64,000 nt of DNA from a bacterium (GCA_024638655.1 JAHEJW010000004.1:1-64000); one strand, 5' to 3'; shown: positions 45,846-55,143, numbered from the stretch's first letter. The notes: a model not told the origin generated them from the letters alone. Numbers and translations: made by a program.

Positions 45846-47058
45846 CCAAGGCACACAATCCCCGCCTGACGAGCGCCCCCCGAACGGACGCAGCTTCGAC
45901 GGTGTGATGGATCGGATAGCGGGCATTGGCGAGCCCATTCGCAGAGCCTTGCTCCTGCCGACTCTGGCTCTGGTCCTAGCCCTCGTGGTAGGAGCCTTCA
46001 TCATCATGGTCACTGACGTGGATGCCTGGCGCAGGATGGGAGACGAGCCGCTTGCGGCCCTCGGCGACATGCTCGACGGGGTGTGGGTGGCATACAGGGA
46101 GCTCTTCATCGGAGCTTTCGGCTCGGTCCGAGCGCTGTCGGAGACCCTGTTCACCTCCACTCCGCTCATCCTGGCGGGTCTCGCCGTTGCCGTCGGATTC
46201 CGCGCCGGCCTCTTCAACATCGGTGCCCGTGGTCAGATCTTCGTCGGCGGGCTGTTTGCCCTCTGGGTCGGCCTCCATGTAGACCTGCCGGCGATTCTCC
46301 ATATTCCGGTAGCTGTCATCGCCGCGATGATCGGAGGCGGCATCTGGGGAGGGCTCGCCGGCCTGCTCAAGGCCCGTACCGGAGCCCACGAGGTGATCAC
46401 CACGATCATGCTGAACTTCGTCGCTGCCTTCTTCACCCTTTGGGTGCTGAAGACGTCGGTATTTCAAGAAGAGGGCTCCACCATTCCCAAGTCAGCCCCG
46501 ATCCTGGAGTCAGCCAGGCTTCCCACCATCTTTGGGTCGCAGTATCGGATCAATATCGGCATCTTCATCGCCATTGCTGCTGTCTTCTTCGTCTACTGGA
46601 TCCTGTTCAGATCGACCATCGGTTTCGAGTTTCGGGCCGCAGGCTTCTCTCCGAGTGCCAGCTTGTACGCGGGCATGAACGTCGCGTTCCTCTATACGGC
46701 GGTGATGTTCTTGTCGGGTGCGCTCTCCGGGCTGGCAGGGGCTACTCAGACTCTCGGACTTCCTCCATATACCGTCACCGACAACTTCGCCGGCAACATC
46801 GGCTTTGATGCAATAGCACTCGCACTTCTCGGCAGATCCCATCCCTTTGGTGTGCTCTGGTCGGGATTGTTGTTCGGTGCCCTGATCGCCGGAGGTCGTG
46901 TAATGCAGGCAGCGGCCGGTGTGACCGTCGACCTCGTGATCGTCATGCAGTCGTTGATCGTGATCTTCATCGCGGCACCCGAGCTGGTGCGGGCCATTTT
47001 CAAGGTCAAAGCGGCCGAGGCCGAGCCGACCCAGGTCACAACGGGGTGGGGAGCATGA
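45838..47058 (+). CDS. Nucleoside-type ABC transporter permease 1 (YufP/NupP-like)
   Basis: A 406-residue membrane protein with roughly ten helices. The signatures TPLILAGLAVAVGFRAGLFNIG and GQIFVGGLFALWVG plus EVITTIMLNFVAAF are shared by BPD-type permeases of sugar/nucleoside importers. The N-terminal 25 residues are hydrophilic. ATG is in an ATGA overlap with the ATPase gene, and its end overlaps the second permease the same way. Confidence 0.9.
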   Translation: MTDQGTQSPPDERPPNGRSFDGVMDRIAGIGEPIRRALLLPTLALVLALVVGAFIIMVTDVDAWRRMGDEPLAALGDMLDGVWVAYRELFIGAFGSVRALSETLFTSTPLILAGLAVAVGFRAGLFNIGARGQIFVGGLFALWVGLHVDLPAILHIPVAVIAAMIGGGIWGGLAGLLKARTGAHEVITTIMLNFVAAFFTLWVLKTSVFQEEGSTIPKSAPILESARLPTIFGSQYRINIGIFIAIAAVFFVYWILFRSTIGFEFRAAGFSPSASLYAGMNVAFLYTAVMFLSGALSGLAGATQTLGLPPYTVTDNFAGNIGFDAIALALLGRSHPFGVLWSGLLFGALIAGGRVMQAAAGVTVDLVIVMQSLIVIFIAAPELVRAIFKVKAAEAEPTQVTTGWGA

Positions 47059-48332
47059 CCGCAACGGCCGAGCTATTCGAGACCGAGGCCAGAGTCCGGG
47101 CAACTCCGGAGGAGAGGCGCTCGACGATCGTCGGCATCGTCCTCATAGCTCTGGGCGTCTATGTCTTCTGGGCGTTCGGCCTGGGCTCGGGCGCCGGCCT
47201 CGATGCCAGGTTCAATCTCTCCCTGCAAACGGATCGTTTCCAAGATCTCTCTTGGGTTGTTGATGCGAGAACCCTATCGATACTCGTTGCCGTGATAATC
47301 GTCGGCTTGGGTATCTGGCGGGTGACCCGGTCTGCACTCTCTTGGACCAACATCTCACTCGCTATCGGCTTCGGTCTCTTTTCCCTCGCCTTCCTTGCGT
47401 GGGCCGCAGCCGGTGGGCAATTCAGCCTGGTGGGGATGCTGCGCTCTACGGTCCTCTTGTCGGTGGTGGTCGTTCTGGGTGCTCTCACCGGCCTGATGTG
47501 CGAGAGGGTCGGCATCATCAACATCGGTATCGAGGGTCAGCTGCTGGCTTCGGCCTTCGCCGCGGTTGTCCTCAGCAGCGCCTTTGGGACCATCGCCGGT
47601 TTGGTCGGCGCATTGCTCACCGGGGGCGTTCTCGGTCTGCTACTTGCGTGGCTCACCATCAGGTTTCACGTCGATCAAATCATCGCCGGTGTCGTGATCA
47701 ACTTCCTGGCGCTCGGCCTCACCTCCCTCATGACAGCCCGGATTCTCACCGACGTGCAAACCCTGAACGCCCCTGAGCGGATCTCGGCCATTCGCATCCC
47801 CTTCCTGGCCGACATTCCAGTTCTCGGCCCGATGCTGTTTGACCACAGTTTCTTCGTCTATGGGATGTTCATCTTGCTGGTTGGCCTGCACTTCGGTCTG
47901 TTCTACACAAGATGGGGTCTTCGCTCGCGCTCCGTTGGAGAGCATCCGAAGGCTGCCGACACTGCCGGAATCAACGTTTATTGGGTCCGGTACAGGAATG
48001 TCGTGCTGGGCGGGATGATCGCCGGTTTCGGTGGGGCGTTCTTGGGTCTCTCCCAGGTGGCTCGGTTCGAGGAGAATATGACCGGTGGTATCGGATTCAT
48101 CGGCCTGGCCGCGATGATCTTCGGTCGCTGGTTGCCCTTCGGTGCTCTCGGAGCAGGTCTCGTCTTCGGCTTTTCACGAGCTGTTCAGCAGAAGGTCTCG
48201 ATACTGGGCATAGGCATCCCCTCCGAGTTCCTGCTGATGCTGCCCTACATCGTGGTCATCGTTGTCGTCGCCGGGGTGGTCGGAAAGACCAGGCCTCCTG
48301 CGGCGGATGGCCAGCCTTACATCAAACAATAG
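47055..48332 (+). CDS. Nucleoside-type ABC transporter permease 2 (YufQ/NupQ-like)
   Basis: The second permease, 425 residues, with GLMCERVGIINIGIEGQLLASAF and QIIAGVVINFLALGLTSLM motifs and GINVYWVRYRNVVLGGMIAG near the end. It should pair with permease 1 and the double ATPase. N-terminal residues 1-130 hold extra hydrophobic segments beyond the typical core. It ends the operon; a hairpin overlaps its stop. Confidence 0.9.
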   Translation: MTATAELFETEARVRATPEERRSTIVGIVLIALGVYVFWAFGLGSGAGLDARFNLSLQTDRFQDLSWVVDARTLSILVAVIIVGLGIWRVTRSALSWTNISLAIGFGLFSLAFLAWAAAGGQFSLVGMLRSTVLLSVVVVLGALTGLMCERVGIINIGIEGQLLASAFAAVVLSSAFGTIAGLVGALLTGGVLGLLLAWLTIRFHVDQIIAGVVINFLALGLTSLMTARILTDVQTLNAPERISAIRIPFLADIPVLGPMLFDHSFFVYGMFILLVGLHFGLFYTRWGLRSRSVGEHPKAADTAGINVYWVRYRNVVLGGMIAGFGGAFLGLSQVARFEENMTGGIGFIGLAAMIFGRWLPFGALGAGLVFGFSRAVQQKVSILGIGIPSEFLLMLPYIVVIVVVAGVVGKTRPPAADGQPYIKQ

Positions 48333-48348
48333 GCGCCCTCTGGGCGCC
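48332..48348. terminator. Hairpin between convergent genes
   Basis: GGCGCCC-TCT-GGGCGCC, a perfect 7-bp stem starting at the last base of the permease stop. It is followed by CCGG rather than T residues, so it is only a possible terminator for either convergent gene. Confidence 0.4.
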
Positions 48349-48368
48349 GGCCCCAGGATCGCAGCAGA

Positions 48369-49352
48369 TCAGCCGCCCGAAGTCGTGGGCGTTGTGGCGT
48401 TGGCCGGGCGGCCCCAGACGGTGATCTCGTTGATGGCGATTTCCTGCCAGATGTTGTCGTCGACGAGCTCTGCAGGCCATGCGCTCTGGATGGTGATCTC
48501 GATCCAGTTGGCGTCGAGGGTGGCATACGTGACCGTCTGCAGCCCGGGGGTGTTGTCCAACTCGTGGGTCACCTCCGAGATGGAGCCGTCGGCGTCGATG
48601 ACGAGTCCTCTCGCCTTGTAGTTCTGACGGAAACGGGTGGGATCCTCGATGTTCTGCCAGTCGATCCGGGTCACCACCATCGGCTGTCTGAACGTGAGTC
48701 TGATGGTGACGTCGCCTTCCGCCTGACTGAGCTCCTCCCAATTGATCTGGTACTCGGCATCGGTGCTCGACGTCAGATTCGAGCACGTCAGGGAGCCGAT
48801 CCCCTCGGGCGTACAGGTCTGGTCGATGATCTCGATCTCCGATGGCTCGATCACCACCGGTGCCGTGGTTGTCGTTTCAGCCAATGTGGTCTCGCCGGCG
48901 GTGCCGTCACCGTTGAAGATATTGAAGAACAGAGCAACGAGGATCACGAGAAAGAGCAGCCCGCTGATTGCCAGCGCGGCGCGTACACCGGCGGTCGCTT
49001 GGACGGCGGGGCGCGGAGCCGTCGGTAATGGGGCCTGGTCCAGGCGCGCTCCGCACTCCTGGCAGTGCCGATTGCTCGCCGGGTTCACTGCACCGCACGA
49101 GGGACATGTGGTGGTCTTGGCGTTCCTGGCCGGTCGGCCTGTGGCCTGCTCGACCTCGGGCGGAGTCGACTCGAGAGAGAATTCCTCGTAGTTCCCGTCG
49201 GAGCTGACACTGATGACGTTTCCGGAAGGGGGCGCGGGCAAGGGCGGATGACTGTGGGGCTTCAACGGGTCGATGAATGCGCCACAGTTCGGGCAGAACT
49301 GCTCGTCCGACGCGACTGTCGCGCCGCACTGATCACAAGTCTGTGAGACCAC
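48369..49352 (-). CDS. Zinc-ribbon membrane protein with exported beta-sandwich domain
   Basis: A 327-residue protein. Two zinc ribbons (CDQCG-CPNCG and CPSCG-CQECG) lie in the first 110 residues, presumably cytoplasmic; one membrane helix (ALAISGLLFLVILVALFFNIF) follows; after a Thr-rich spacer there is an exported C-terminal domain with alternating strands (RQPMVVTRIDWQNIEDPTRF, VTYATLDANWIEITIQ, AINEITVWGRP) that resembles discoidin-like carbohydrate-binding sandwiches. GTG 49352 has GGAGGG just upstream; an ATG at 49385 adds 11 residues. Function unknown; a surface-sensing role is a guess. Confidence 0.7.
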   Translation of the reverse strand: MVSQTCDQCGATVASDEQFCPNCGAFIDPLKPHSHPPLPAPPSGNVISVSSDGNYEEFSLESTPPEVEQATGRPARNAKTTTCPSCGAVNPASNRHCQECGARLDQAPLPTAPRPAVQATAGVRAALAISGLLFLVILVALFFNIFNGDGTAGETTLAETTTTAPVVIEPSEIEIIDQTCTPEGIGSLTCSNLTSSTDAEYQINWEELSQAEGDVTIRLTFRQPMVVTRIDWQNIEDPTRFRQNYKARGLVIDADGSISEVTHELDNTPGLQTVTYATLDANWIEITIQSAWPAELVDDNIWQEIAINEITVWGRPANATTPTTSGG

Positions 49353-49369
49353 AGCCCTCCTTCCAGGGT

Positions 49370-49375
49370 TATTGT
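49370..49375 (+). promoter_or_regulatory. -10 box TATTGT before the 42-residue peptide gene
   Basis: TATTGT, then 8 bases, then the ATG at 49384. It supports a leaderless transcript beginning with the small ORF and running into radA. Confidence 0.45.
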
Positions 49376-49383
49376 GCCACGAC

Positions 49384-49512
49384 ATGTATGTGATGGCCGT
49401 CAGAACCTACGAGCCCTGGACTCTGACGTCGGTGATTGGTGGAGTTGTCGTGCTTGCCATCTTCGTGGCGGTCTTGATTCTGGCAGTCGTGCGGGGTAAT
49501 CGCGAAGAGTAG
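49384..49512 (+). CDS. 42-residue single-pass membrane peptide upstream of radA
   Basis: An ATG at 49384 opens 42 codons: a short N terminus (MYVMAVRTYEPWTLTS), one hydrophobic helix (VIGGVVVLAIFVAVLILAVV) and a charged RGNREE tail, then TAG. The stop shares its last base with the radA GTG (TAGTG), so the two are probably coupled. ATG 49393 would give 39 residues. No family is known to me; the clean membrane-helix pattern, the -10 box and the exact overlap argue that it is real. Confidence 0.6.
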   Translation: MYVMAVRTYEPWTLTSVIGGVVVLAIFVAVLILAVVRGNREE

Positions 49513-50825
49513 TGGCCGCCTCGACGACAGCCTTCGTTTGCGACTCCTGTGGGCATCGGTCCCCGAAGTGGATGGGATTCTGTCCTCAATGCGGAGTCTC
49601 CGACCCTCTACGTGAAGTAGGAACCGGGCCTAGTCGGTCAGCGGCTCCTGCTCAGGCGACAAAGGTCTCCGAGGCGTCGGCTGGGGGTCCCAGACGGCGG
49701 CCAACGGGTTGGACCGAGGTCGACAGAGTGCTGGGCGGCGGTGTGGTCCAAGGCTCGGTCGTGCTTCTGGGCGGGGAACCGGGCGTGGGGAAATCGACGC
49801 TGCTTCTCCAACTCGCCGGCTCGATCGCAGCTTCCGGTGACCGAGTGATGATCGCAAGCGCCGAGGAGTCGGTGCACCAGGTTGCGATGAGGGCGGAGCG
49901 CCTCGGCATCCAGGATGAAAGGGTCGAGTTGGTCGCAGATGACAACGTCGATGCGATCGTCTCCCTCGTCGGAGAGGCAAAGCCGAGCCTCGTAATCATC
50001 GATTCGATCCAGACCGTAGGGGTTCCAGAGATTCCAGCTGCCCCGGGTGGTGTCTCCCAGGTCAGAGAGAGCGCGGCGCGCCTCATCCGGCTTGCCAAGA
50101 CGACGGGAGTCGCAGTGGTACTGGTGGGTCATGTGACCAAAGAAGGCGGTCTGGCCGGCCCCAAGATTCTTGAGCACATGGTCGACGTGGTTCTCTACCT
50201 GGAGGGCGACCCCGATCGTGGCCTCCGAGTGCTGCGCAGCAACAAGAACCGATTTGGAGCCACCCACGTGTCCGGGATGTTCGACATGCAAGGAGACGGA
50301 CTCGTCGAGGTCGAAGATCCGTCGAAGGTGTTCCTCCAGGGCTGGGAGTCGGAAGTCGCCGGCACCGTGGTCTATCCCGCGGTTGAGGGAAGACGGTCGA
50401 TTCTCGTGGAGATTCAGGCTCTTGTCGCACCGACCAACCAAACCCAACCGCGACGATCCATCCGGGGTCTCGATCAGGCGCGGGTCAATCAGGTCCTTGC
50501 AGTCCTTCAACGCCACGGTGGTTTGCGTCTGGCCGATCAAGAGGTCTACGTGAATGTGGTCGGCGGGTGGAGGCTCGACGAACCGGGTTGCGATCTTCCT
50601 GTGGCTCTGGCCATCGCCTCCTCGGCGCTGAATCAGCCACTGGGACGGATAGCCGCATGGGGAGAGGTTGGTCTCGCCGGCGAGGTTCGAACGATTCCAT
50701 TCGAAGCGAGACGAGTGGAGGAGCTGGACAGGATGGGGCTCGGCAACCGCATCGCACCTGGTGGAGGCGAGCCGATGCGCTTGGTCGACGCTCTGGCCAG
50801 GGCGGGGATCGACGTGCACGCCTGA
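49512..50825 (+). CDS. radA: DNA repair protein RadA (Sms)
   Basis: A 437-residue RecA-like branch-migration ATPase. A Cys4 zinc finger opens it (CDSCGHRSPKWMGFCPQCG), then GGEPGVGKSTLLLQLA, the RadA-specific KNRFG motif (in RSNKNRFGATH), and a C-terminal Lon-like domain (VNVVGGWRLDEPGCDLPVAL). Start is the GTG overlapping the stop of the 42-residue ORF. disA follows 113 bases later, as in mycobacteria. Confidence 0.96.
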   Translation: MAASTTAFVCDSCGHRSPKWMGFCPQCGVSDPLREVGTGPSRSAAPAQATKVSEASAGGPRRRPTGWTEVDRVLGGGVVQGSVVLLGGEPGVGKSTLLLQLAGSIAASGDRVMIASAEESVHQVAMRAERLGIQDERVELVADDNVDAIVSLVGEAKPSLVIIDSIQTVGVPEIPAAPGGVSQVRESAARLIRLAKTTGVAVVLVGHVTKEGGLAGPKILEHMVDVVLYLEGDPDRGLRVLRSNKNRFGATHVSGMFDMQGDGLVEVEDPSKVFLQGWESEVAGTVVYPAVEGRRSILVEIQALVAPTNQTQPRRSIRGLDQARVNQVLAVLQRHGGLRLADQEVYVNVVGGWRLDEPGCDLPVALAIASSALNQPLGRIAAWGEVGLAGEVRTIPFEARRVEELDRMGLGNRIAPGGGEPMRLVDALARAGIDVHA

Positions 50826-50925
50826 CCCCAGTGTCCCTTGCGCACCGTCCTATTGCCAACTCGTCGCTGTCTGTTCGGGGCTCGGATTCAAATGCGGAGC
50901 CGCCGATTTCTTCGGGTGCGGGTGA

Positions 50926-50931
50926 TAGCGT
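50926..50931 (+). promoter_or_regulatory. -10 box TAGCGT before disA
   Basis: TAGCGT, then 7 bases, then the GTG at 50939, matching the leaderless pattern and deciding the disA start. Confidence 0.45.
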
Positions 50932-50938
50932 ATGGGCG

Positions 50939-52000
50939 GTGGGTGGCCCCTCGATATCCGAAACTCTGGAGAGACTTGCGCCAGGAACCGATATGCGGCG
51001 CGCCCTGGAACGCATCATTCAACAGGGAAAAGGGGGCCTGCTCGTCCTCGGAGACGGACCGCGTGTCGCCTCGGCCAGCTCTGGTGGCTTCAAGCTCAAT
51101 GGGGCGGCATTCACCCCGGCCCGTCTCGCCGAACTCGCCAAGATGGACGGTGGCATCATCCTCGACAACAACTGGGGGACGATCGTCGCGGCCAACGTCC
51201 ACTTCGTACCGGACGGTTCCATCCCGACCGACGAGACCGGCGCCAGGCATCGCACTGCGGAACGGCTGGCCGTCGAGACGGAGAAGCCGGTCGTGGCCGT
51301 CAGCGAGGGACGCAAGGTTGCCACGCTCTTCTACGCCGGTGAGAAGATCGAGTTGGCCCAACCGACCGAAGTGGCCGCTCACATCAACCAAGAGTTGCAG
51401 AGCCTCGATCGACTGAGGAGTCGTCTCGACGAGGCCGAAGCTCGTCTGACCAGGTTGGAAGTTGCGGGCCTGGCCAACTACCGAGGAGTGGTGACGCTGG
51501 TGCAGCGCGCCGAGCTGGTCGAGCGTCTTGGCCGACAGGTGGCATCGCGCGCCCTGACACTCGGAGACGAGGGCAGAATCGTGACGCTGCAGCTGAACGA
51601 CCTGCTGTCCGGTGTGGACCGGACGCTGCGACTCGTCCTCCAGGATTACATGAAGCCTCTGCGCAGAGGCACAGTCGAACGGGCCATCGAGGAATTGGCG
51701 GAGCTGTCAGGTTCGGACCTCGAGGATTCGGTGAGGGTGGCCAAAGAGCTGGGCTTTCCCGACCTCGACGAGAGGGCGACGGCCCGAGGGCAGAGGTTGC
51801 TGGCTCAGGTGGGAAGGCTCCCCGACTCGGTCAGAGAGGAGATCGTGAAGCACTTCGGGTCGGTAACCAAGATCCTCAACGCCAGTGAGGAGCGACTTCG
51901 CAGCGTGGAGGGTGTCGGCGACACACGGGCCGCGCAACTTCGCTCCTTCTTCGACCGACTGCAGGCCACGGCTCACGAGTGGGAGCCCGTCCTCGACTGA
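50939..52000 (+). CDS. disA: Diadenylate cyclase / DNA integrity scanning protein DisA
   Basis: Makes c-di-AMP and scans DNA for branched structures. The 353-residue protein has the DAC domain (GGLLVLGDGP, MDGGIILD in place of the usual DGA, and the GARHRTAERLA motif), a helical linker, and C-terminal helix-hairpin-helix (SEERLRSVEGVGDTRAAQL). Length fits the family (about 355) from GTG 50939; the frame is open upstream into radA without likeness. Neighbours radA and carD match the mycobacterial order. Confidence 0.95.
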   Translation: MGGPSISETLERLAPGTDMRRALERIIQQGKGGLLVLGDGPRVASASSGGFKLNGAAFTPARLAELAKMDGGIILDNNWGTIVAANVHFVPDGSIPTDETGARHRTAERLAVETEKPVVAVSEGRKVATLFYAGEKIELAQPTEVAAHINQELQSLDRLRSRLDEAEARLTRLEVAGLANYRGVVTLVQRAELVERLGRQVASRALTLGDEGRIVTLQLNDLLSGVDRTLRLVLQDYMKPLRRGTVERAIEELAELSGSDLEDSVRVAKELGFPDLDERATARGQRLLAQVGRLPDSVREEIVKHFGSVTKILNASEERLRSVEGVGDTRAAQLRSFFDRLQATAHEWEPVLD

Positions 52001-52065
52001 ACCGGCGAAGCATCACTGTCCGCCGTCGGATAGGCGGGATGGTGCCGGTACACTCTCAGACTTCG

Positions 52066-52578
52066 ATGGCCAAGAGAGCTTCCAAGTACACCGTAGGCGA
52101 CAAAGTCGTGCACCCCCAGCACGGGGCTGCGACCATCATCAAGAAGGTCAAGCAGGAGTTCAACGGTGACAAGAAGGACTACTTCCAACTCGACGTCGCC
52201 ACCGAGCAGCTGACCGTTCTCGTCCCGGTCGACAAGGTCGAGGACATGATCCGGCCAGTGATTTCGAAAACCAGAGCTCGCGAGGTTCTAAGGTCGCTGA
52301 AGAGCGAGCACGAAGAGGCGGGTTCCAACTGGAGCCGGTGGTACAAGGTCCTCAACGAGAAGATGGTCTCCGGAGACATCTTTCAAGTGGCCGAGGTGGT
52401 CCGCGACCTCAATTATGCCCAGCAGACCAAAGGCATCAGTCCTGCCCTGAAGAGGATGCTCTCCAAAGCGCGTCTGACCCTCACCTCCGAGCTCGCCTTC
52501 AGCCTCGAGGTCGACGACGAAGAGGCCGAGAAGAAGCTGGACAGAGCCCTTCCCAAGGTCGAGCCGGAAGAGGAATGA
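52066..52578 (+). CDS. carD: CarD family transcriptional regulator
   Basis: A 170-residue RNA-polymerase binding protein that stabilises open complexes, mainly at rRNA promoters. The N-terminal RID domain starts at YTVGDKVVHPQHGAATI; the C-terminal domain includes the DNA-binding segment GSNWSRWYKVLNEKMVSGD and AEVVRDLNYAQQTKGIS. A TACACT box at 52049-52054 lies 11 bases before the ATG. The ATGA overlap couples it to ispF; ispD, which lies between them in mycobacteria, is absent here. Confidence 0.96.
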   Translation: MAKRASKYTVGDKVVHPQHGAATIIKKVKQEFNGDKKDYFQLDVATEQLTVLVPVDKVEDMIRPVISKTRAREVLRSLKSEHEEAGSNWSRWYKVLNEKMVSGDIFQVAEVVRDLNYAQQTKGISPALKRMLSKARLTLTSELAFSLEVDDEEAEKKLDRALPKVEPEEE

Positions 52579-53078
52579 GTGATGAGAGCCCGTCGGCCGG
52601 CGTGCGAGTCGGCTGGGGGTTCGACGCCCATCGGCTAGGCGGGAACCCTCCGACTCTTCTAGGCGGCGTGGTTGTCTCGGAGACCGAGGGAGTTGTGGCC
52701 ACCTCAGATGGCGATCTGCTCGCCCATGCAGTCACTGATGCCCTGATGGGGGCATGCGTGCTCGGCGATCTCGGCGAGCACTTCCCCTCCGATGATCCGG
52801 CGTCCGAAGATGCCGATTCGATGTTTCTCCTGCGGCAGGCGGCGACAATGGCACTCGCGTCCGGCTGGCGCACCGACCACGTCGATGTGACGGTGGTTGC
52901 CGAGTCGGTCCGGGTTTCCCCCCATCGGCCGGAAATTCGCGAGCAGCTCGCCGGTGCGCTCGATATGCCGGTCGATGCGGTTTCGGTGAAGGCGACGACC
53001 ACAGATGGTCTCGGATTGATCGGTGGTGGGGAGGGCATCGCGGTCTTCGCCGTGGTCACCGTGCGGGCGACCCCGTAA
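52575..53078 (+). CDS. ispF: 2-C-methyl-D-erythritol 2,4-cyclodiphosphate synthase
   Basis: An MEP-pathway enzyme of 167 residues. GWGFDAHRLG holds the zinc-binding DxH, SDGDLLAHAVTDALMGA and the LGDLGEHFPSDDP segment follow, and KATTTDGLGLIGGGEGI is the closing signature. It starts in an ATGA overlap with carD, which may tie isoprenoid supply to a transcription factor gene simply by operon history. cysS starts 9 bases after its stop. Confidence 0.95.
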   Translation: MSDESPSAGVRVGWGFDAHRLGGNPPTLLGGVVVSETEGVVATSDGDLLAHAVTDALMGACVLGDLGEHFPSDDPASEDADSMFLLRQAATMALASGWRTDHVDVTVVAESVRVSPHRPEIREQLAGALDMPVDAVSVKATTTDGLGLIGGGEGIAVFAVVTVRATP

Positions 53079-53081
53079 CAT
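53076..53081 (+). promoter_or_regulatory. -10 box TAACAT before cysS
   Basis: TAACAT overlaps the ispF stop codon and lies 6 bases before the cysS ATG at 53088. Gives cysS a possible independent leaderless promoter. Confidence 0.35.
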
Positions 53082-53087
53082 CCACCC

Positions 53088-54443
53088 ATGATCCAGGTCC
53101 ACAGCACTCTTCATCGTGCCCTGGTCGAGTTCCAGCCGCGGGATCGAGGCAAGGTTGGGATCTACGTCTGTGGTCCCACTGTGCAGTCCGAGCCACACGT
53201 CGGCCACGGTAGATATGCAGTTGCCTTCGACGTCATCAGGCGTTACCTGCTCTGGCGCGGGTTCGGTGTCACCTATGTGAGCAATGTGACGGACATCGAG
53301 GACAAGATCATCGCAGCCGCCCAGGAGGCAGGTGAGTCGGTCGAGGTTCTCGCAGAGAAGATGTCTGAACGGTTCTCAAAGGCGTTTCGAGCTCTCGGGG
53401 TGCTCCCCCCGGATGTGGAACCCAAAGCGACAGAGCACATACCCGAGATGATCGAGTTGATCGAGAGGTTGATAGATCGGGGTCTCGCTTACGAACGAGG
53501 CGGTGATGTCTACTTCTCGGTCAAGACGTTGGAGGGGTACGGGAAATTGTCTGGACGCCGACCCGACGAGCTGCGCTCGGGGCACCGTATCGAGGTCGTC
53601 GACGCCAAGGAGGACCCTCTGGACTTCGCGTTGTGGAAGGCGACCAAGCCTGGCGAGCCTTGGTGGGACTCTCCGTGGGGGGCGGGGAGACCCGGTTGGC
53701 ACATCGAATGCTCGGCCATGGCGGAGAAGTACCTCGGCCGGGGTTTCGATATCCACGGGGGCGGAATGGACCTCATCTTCCCTCACCATGAGAACGAGAT
53801 TGCACAGAGCGAGGGAGCCAGCGGCGAGCCCTTTGCCCGGTATTGGCTGCACAACGGCTTGGTCAACCTCGGCGGTGAGAAGATGTCGAAGTCCGATGGG
53901 CGTGTGGTCGATCTCGAATCGATCGTCGAGTCACGCGGTGGCAAGGCACTCCGGATGCTGTTCGTGCGGGCGCACTACCGGTCACCGATCGAGTTCTCGG
54001 ACGAGTTGTTGGACGAGGCGGCCGAAGCATTGGACCGATTGGAGCGATTCAGGCAGAGGGTGACGGCGGGGGAGCCGGATTCCGGCGCACTTCTGCGTTT
54101 CCAGGAAGTGATGGATGATGACTTCGGCACGCCACAGGCCATGTCGCTGCTCTTCGACCTCGTGCGCGAAGGAAACCGGCAGTTGGATGAGGGTGGCGAC
54201 GCCTCGCCGATTGCCGGCGCTGTCGACTCCATCATTGGAGTTCTGGGAATCGACGACGCCTCCGGACCCCAACAATCGGGGAGCCTTCTTTCCGATGAAG
54301 CGATCGACGAGTTTGTCGAGGAGCGAAGCAGGGCGAGGTCGGAACGCCGCTTTCACGACGCCGATCGGATCCGTGACCGGCTCGAAGAAGCTGGGATAAC
54401 CCTCGAGGATGGGCCCGATGGCACCCGCTGGCTACGGAGATAG
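53088..54443 (+). CDS. cysS: Cysteinyl-tRNA synthetase
   Basis: A 451-residue class I enzyme. The zinc site is formed by the cysteine in YVCGPTV, the IECSAM cysteine and HHENE; the HIGH motif is HVGH, and EKMSKSDG is the KMSKS loop. It is somewhat short at the C terminus but complete. It is not the mycothiol ligase MshC, which lacks the C-terminal extension. The next gene starts within its last 35 bases. Confidence 0.96.
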   Translation: MIQVHSTLHRALVEFQPRDRGKVGIYVCGPTVQSEPHVGHGRYAVAFDVIRRYLLWRGFGVTYVSNVTDIEDKIIAAAQEAGESVEVLAEKMSERFSKAFRALGVLPPDVEPKATEHIPEMIELIERLIDRGLAYERGGDVYFSVKTLEGYGKLSGRRPDELRSGHRIEVVDAKEDPLDFALWKATKPGEPWWDSPWGAGRPGWHIECSAMAEKYLGRGFDIHGGGMDLIFPHHENEIAQSEGASGEPFARYWLHNGLVNLGGEKMSKSDGRVVDLESIVESRGGKALRMLFVRAHYRSPIEFSDELLDEAAEALDRLERFRQRVTAGEPDSGALLRFQEVMDDDFGTPQAMSLLFDLVREGNRQLDEGGDASPIAGAVDSIIGVLGIDDASGPQQSGSLLSDEAIDEFVEERSRARSERRFHDADRIRDRLEEAGITLEDGPDGTRWLRR

Positions 54444-55143
54444 GGTCGAAGGCCTTCATGCTGTGACAGCAGCGCTGGAGGCGGGCCGCGTCGTGCGGCT
54501 CTTTGCAGAAGCGAGCCGGCTCCCCAGTATCCAACCGATGATCGACAAGTCGACCGACGTCGACCTGCTCGTCGTGGACGATGCTCGCGATATGGCCGAG
54601 ACTCAGGCACCGCAGGGGTTGGTGGCCAGGTGTAGGCCGATCATGCCGGTTCAGCTCGATTCTCTCGCAACCGACGACGCAGCGCTGCTGGCACTCGATC
54701 ACATCGAGGACCCACAGAATGTGGGTGCCCTGGCGAGATCGGCGGCTGCCGCCGGGATCACAGGGCTGGTCATGTCCTCGCGCCGCGCCGCGCCACTGTC
54801 GGCTTCTGCCTTCAAGGCATCGGCGGGAGCGCTGGAGAGGGTCGCCGTAGCGGTTGTGGGGTCGATCCCCGAGGCGCTCAGCCGGTTGAAGGACCGTGGA
54901 GTCTGGATCGTCGGCCTGGATGCGTCGAGTGAGCAGAGCCTGTTTGGCCTCGACCTCCTCACCGAGCCGGTCGCAATCGTCATCGGCTCCGAGGGCTCGG
55001 GGCTTGCGCCTTTGACCGCGAAGAGATGCGACATGACGGTCTCGATTCCCATGACGTCGGGTGTGGAGAGTCTCAATGCATCGGTTTCCGCTGCGCTGGC
55101 GGCATTTGAGATAATGAGGGTGCGTGGCAAGGATCGGGACTGA
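54409..55143 (+). CDS. rlmB: 23S rRNA 2'-O-methyltransferase RlmB / TrmH family (SpoU)
   Basis: A 244-residue SPOUT methyltransferase. The N-terminal substrate domain ([20 protein letters not shown]) is followed by ALDHIEDPQNVGALARSA, IVIGSEGSGLAPLT and the C-terminal knot IPMTSGVESLNASVSAALAA, which bind S-adenosylmethionine. It matches Rv3579c by position after cysS. ATG 54409 lies within cysS; ATG 54418 with GAGG nine bases upstream is equally possible. Confidence 0.92.
   Translation: MGPMAPAGYGDRVEGLHAVTAALEAGRVVRLFAEASRLPSIQPMIDKSTDVDLLVVDDARDMAETQAPQGLVARCRPIMPVQLDSLATDDAALLALDHIEDPQNVGALARSAAAAGITGLVMSSRRAAPLSASAFKASAGALERVAVAVVGSIPEALSRLKDRGVWIVGLDASSEQSLFGLDLLTEPVAIVIGSEGSGLAPLTAKRCDMTVSIPMTSGVESLNASVSAALAAFEIMRVRGKDRD

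Noticed and set aside
53088-54443. Mycothiol ligase MshC instead of CysS
   Set aside because: The protein has the full C-terminal tRNA-binding extension expected for CysS.
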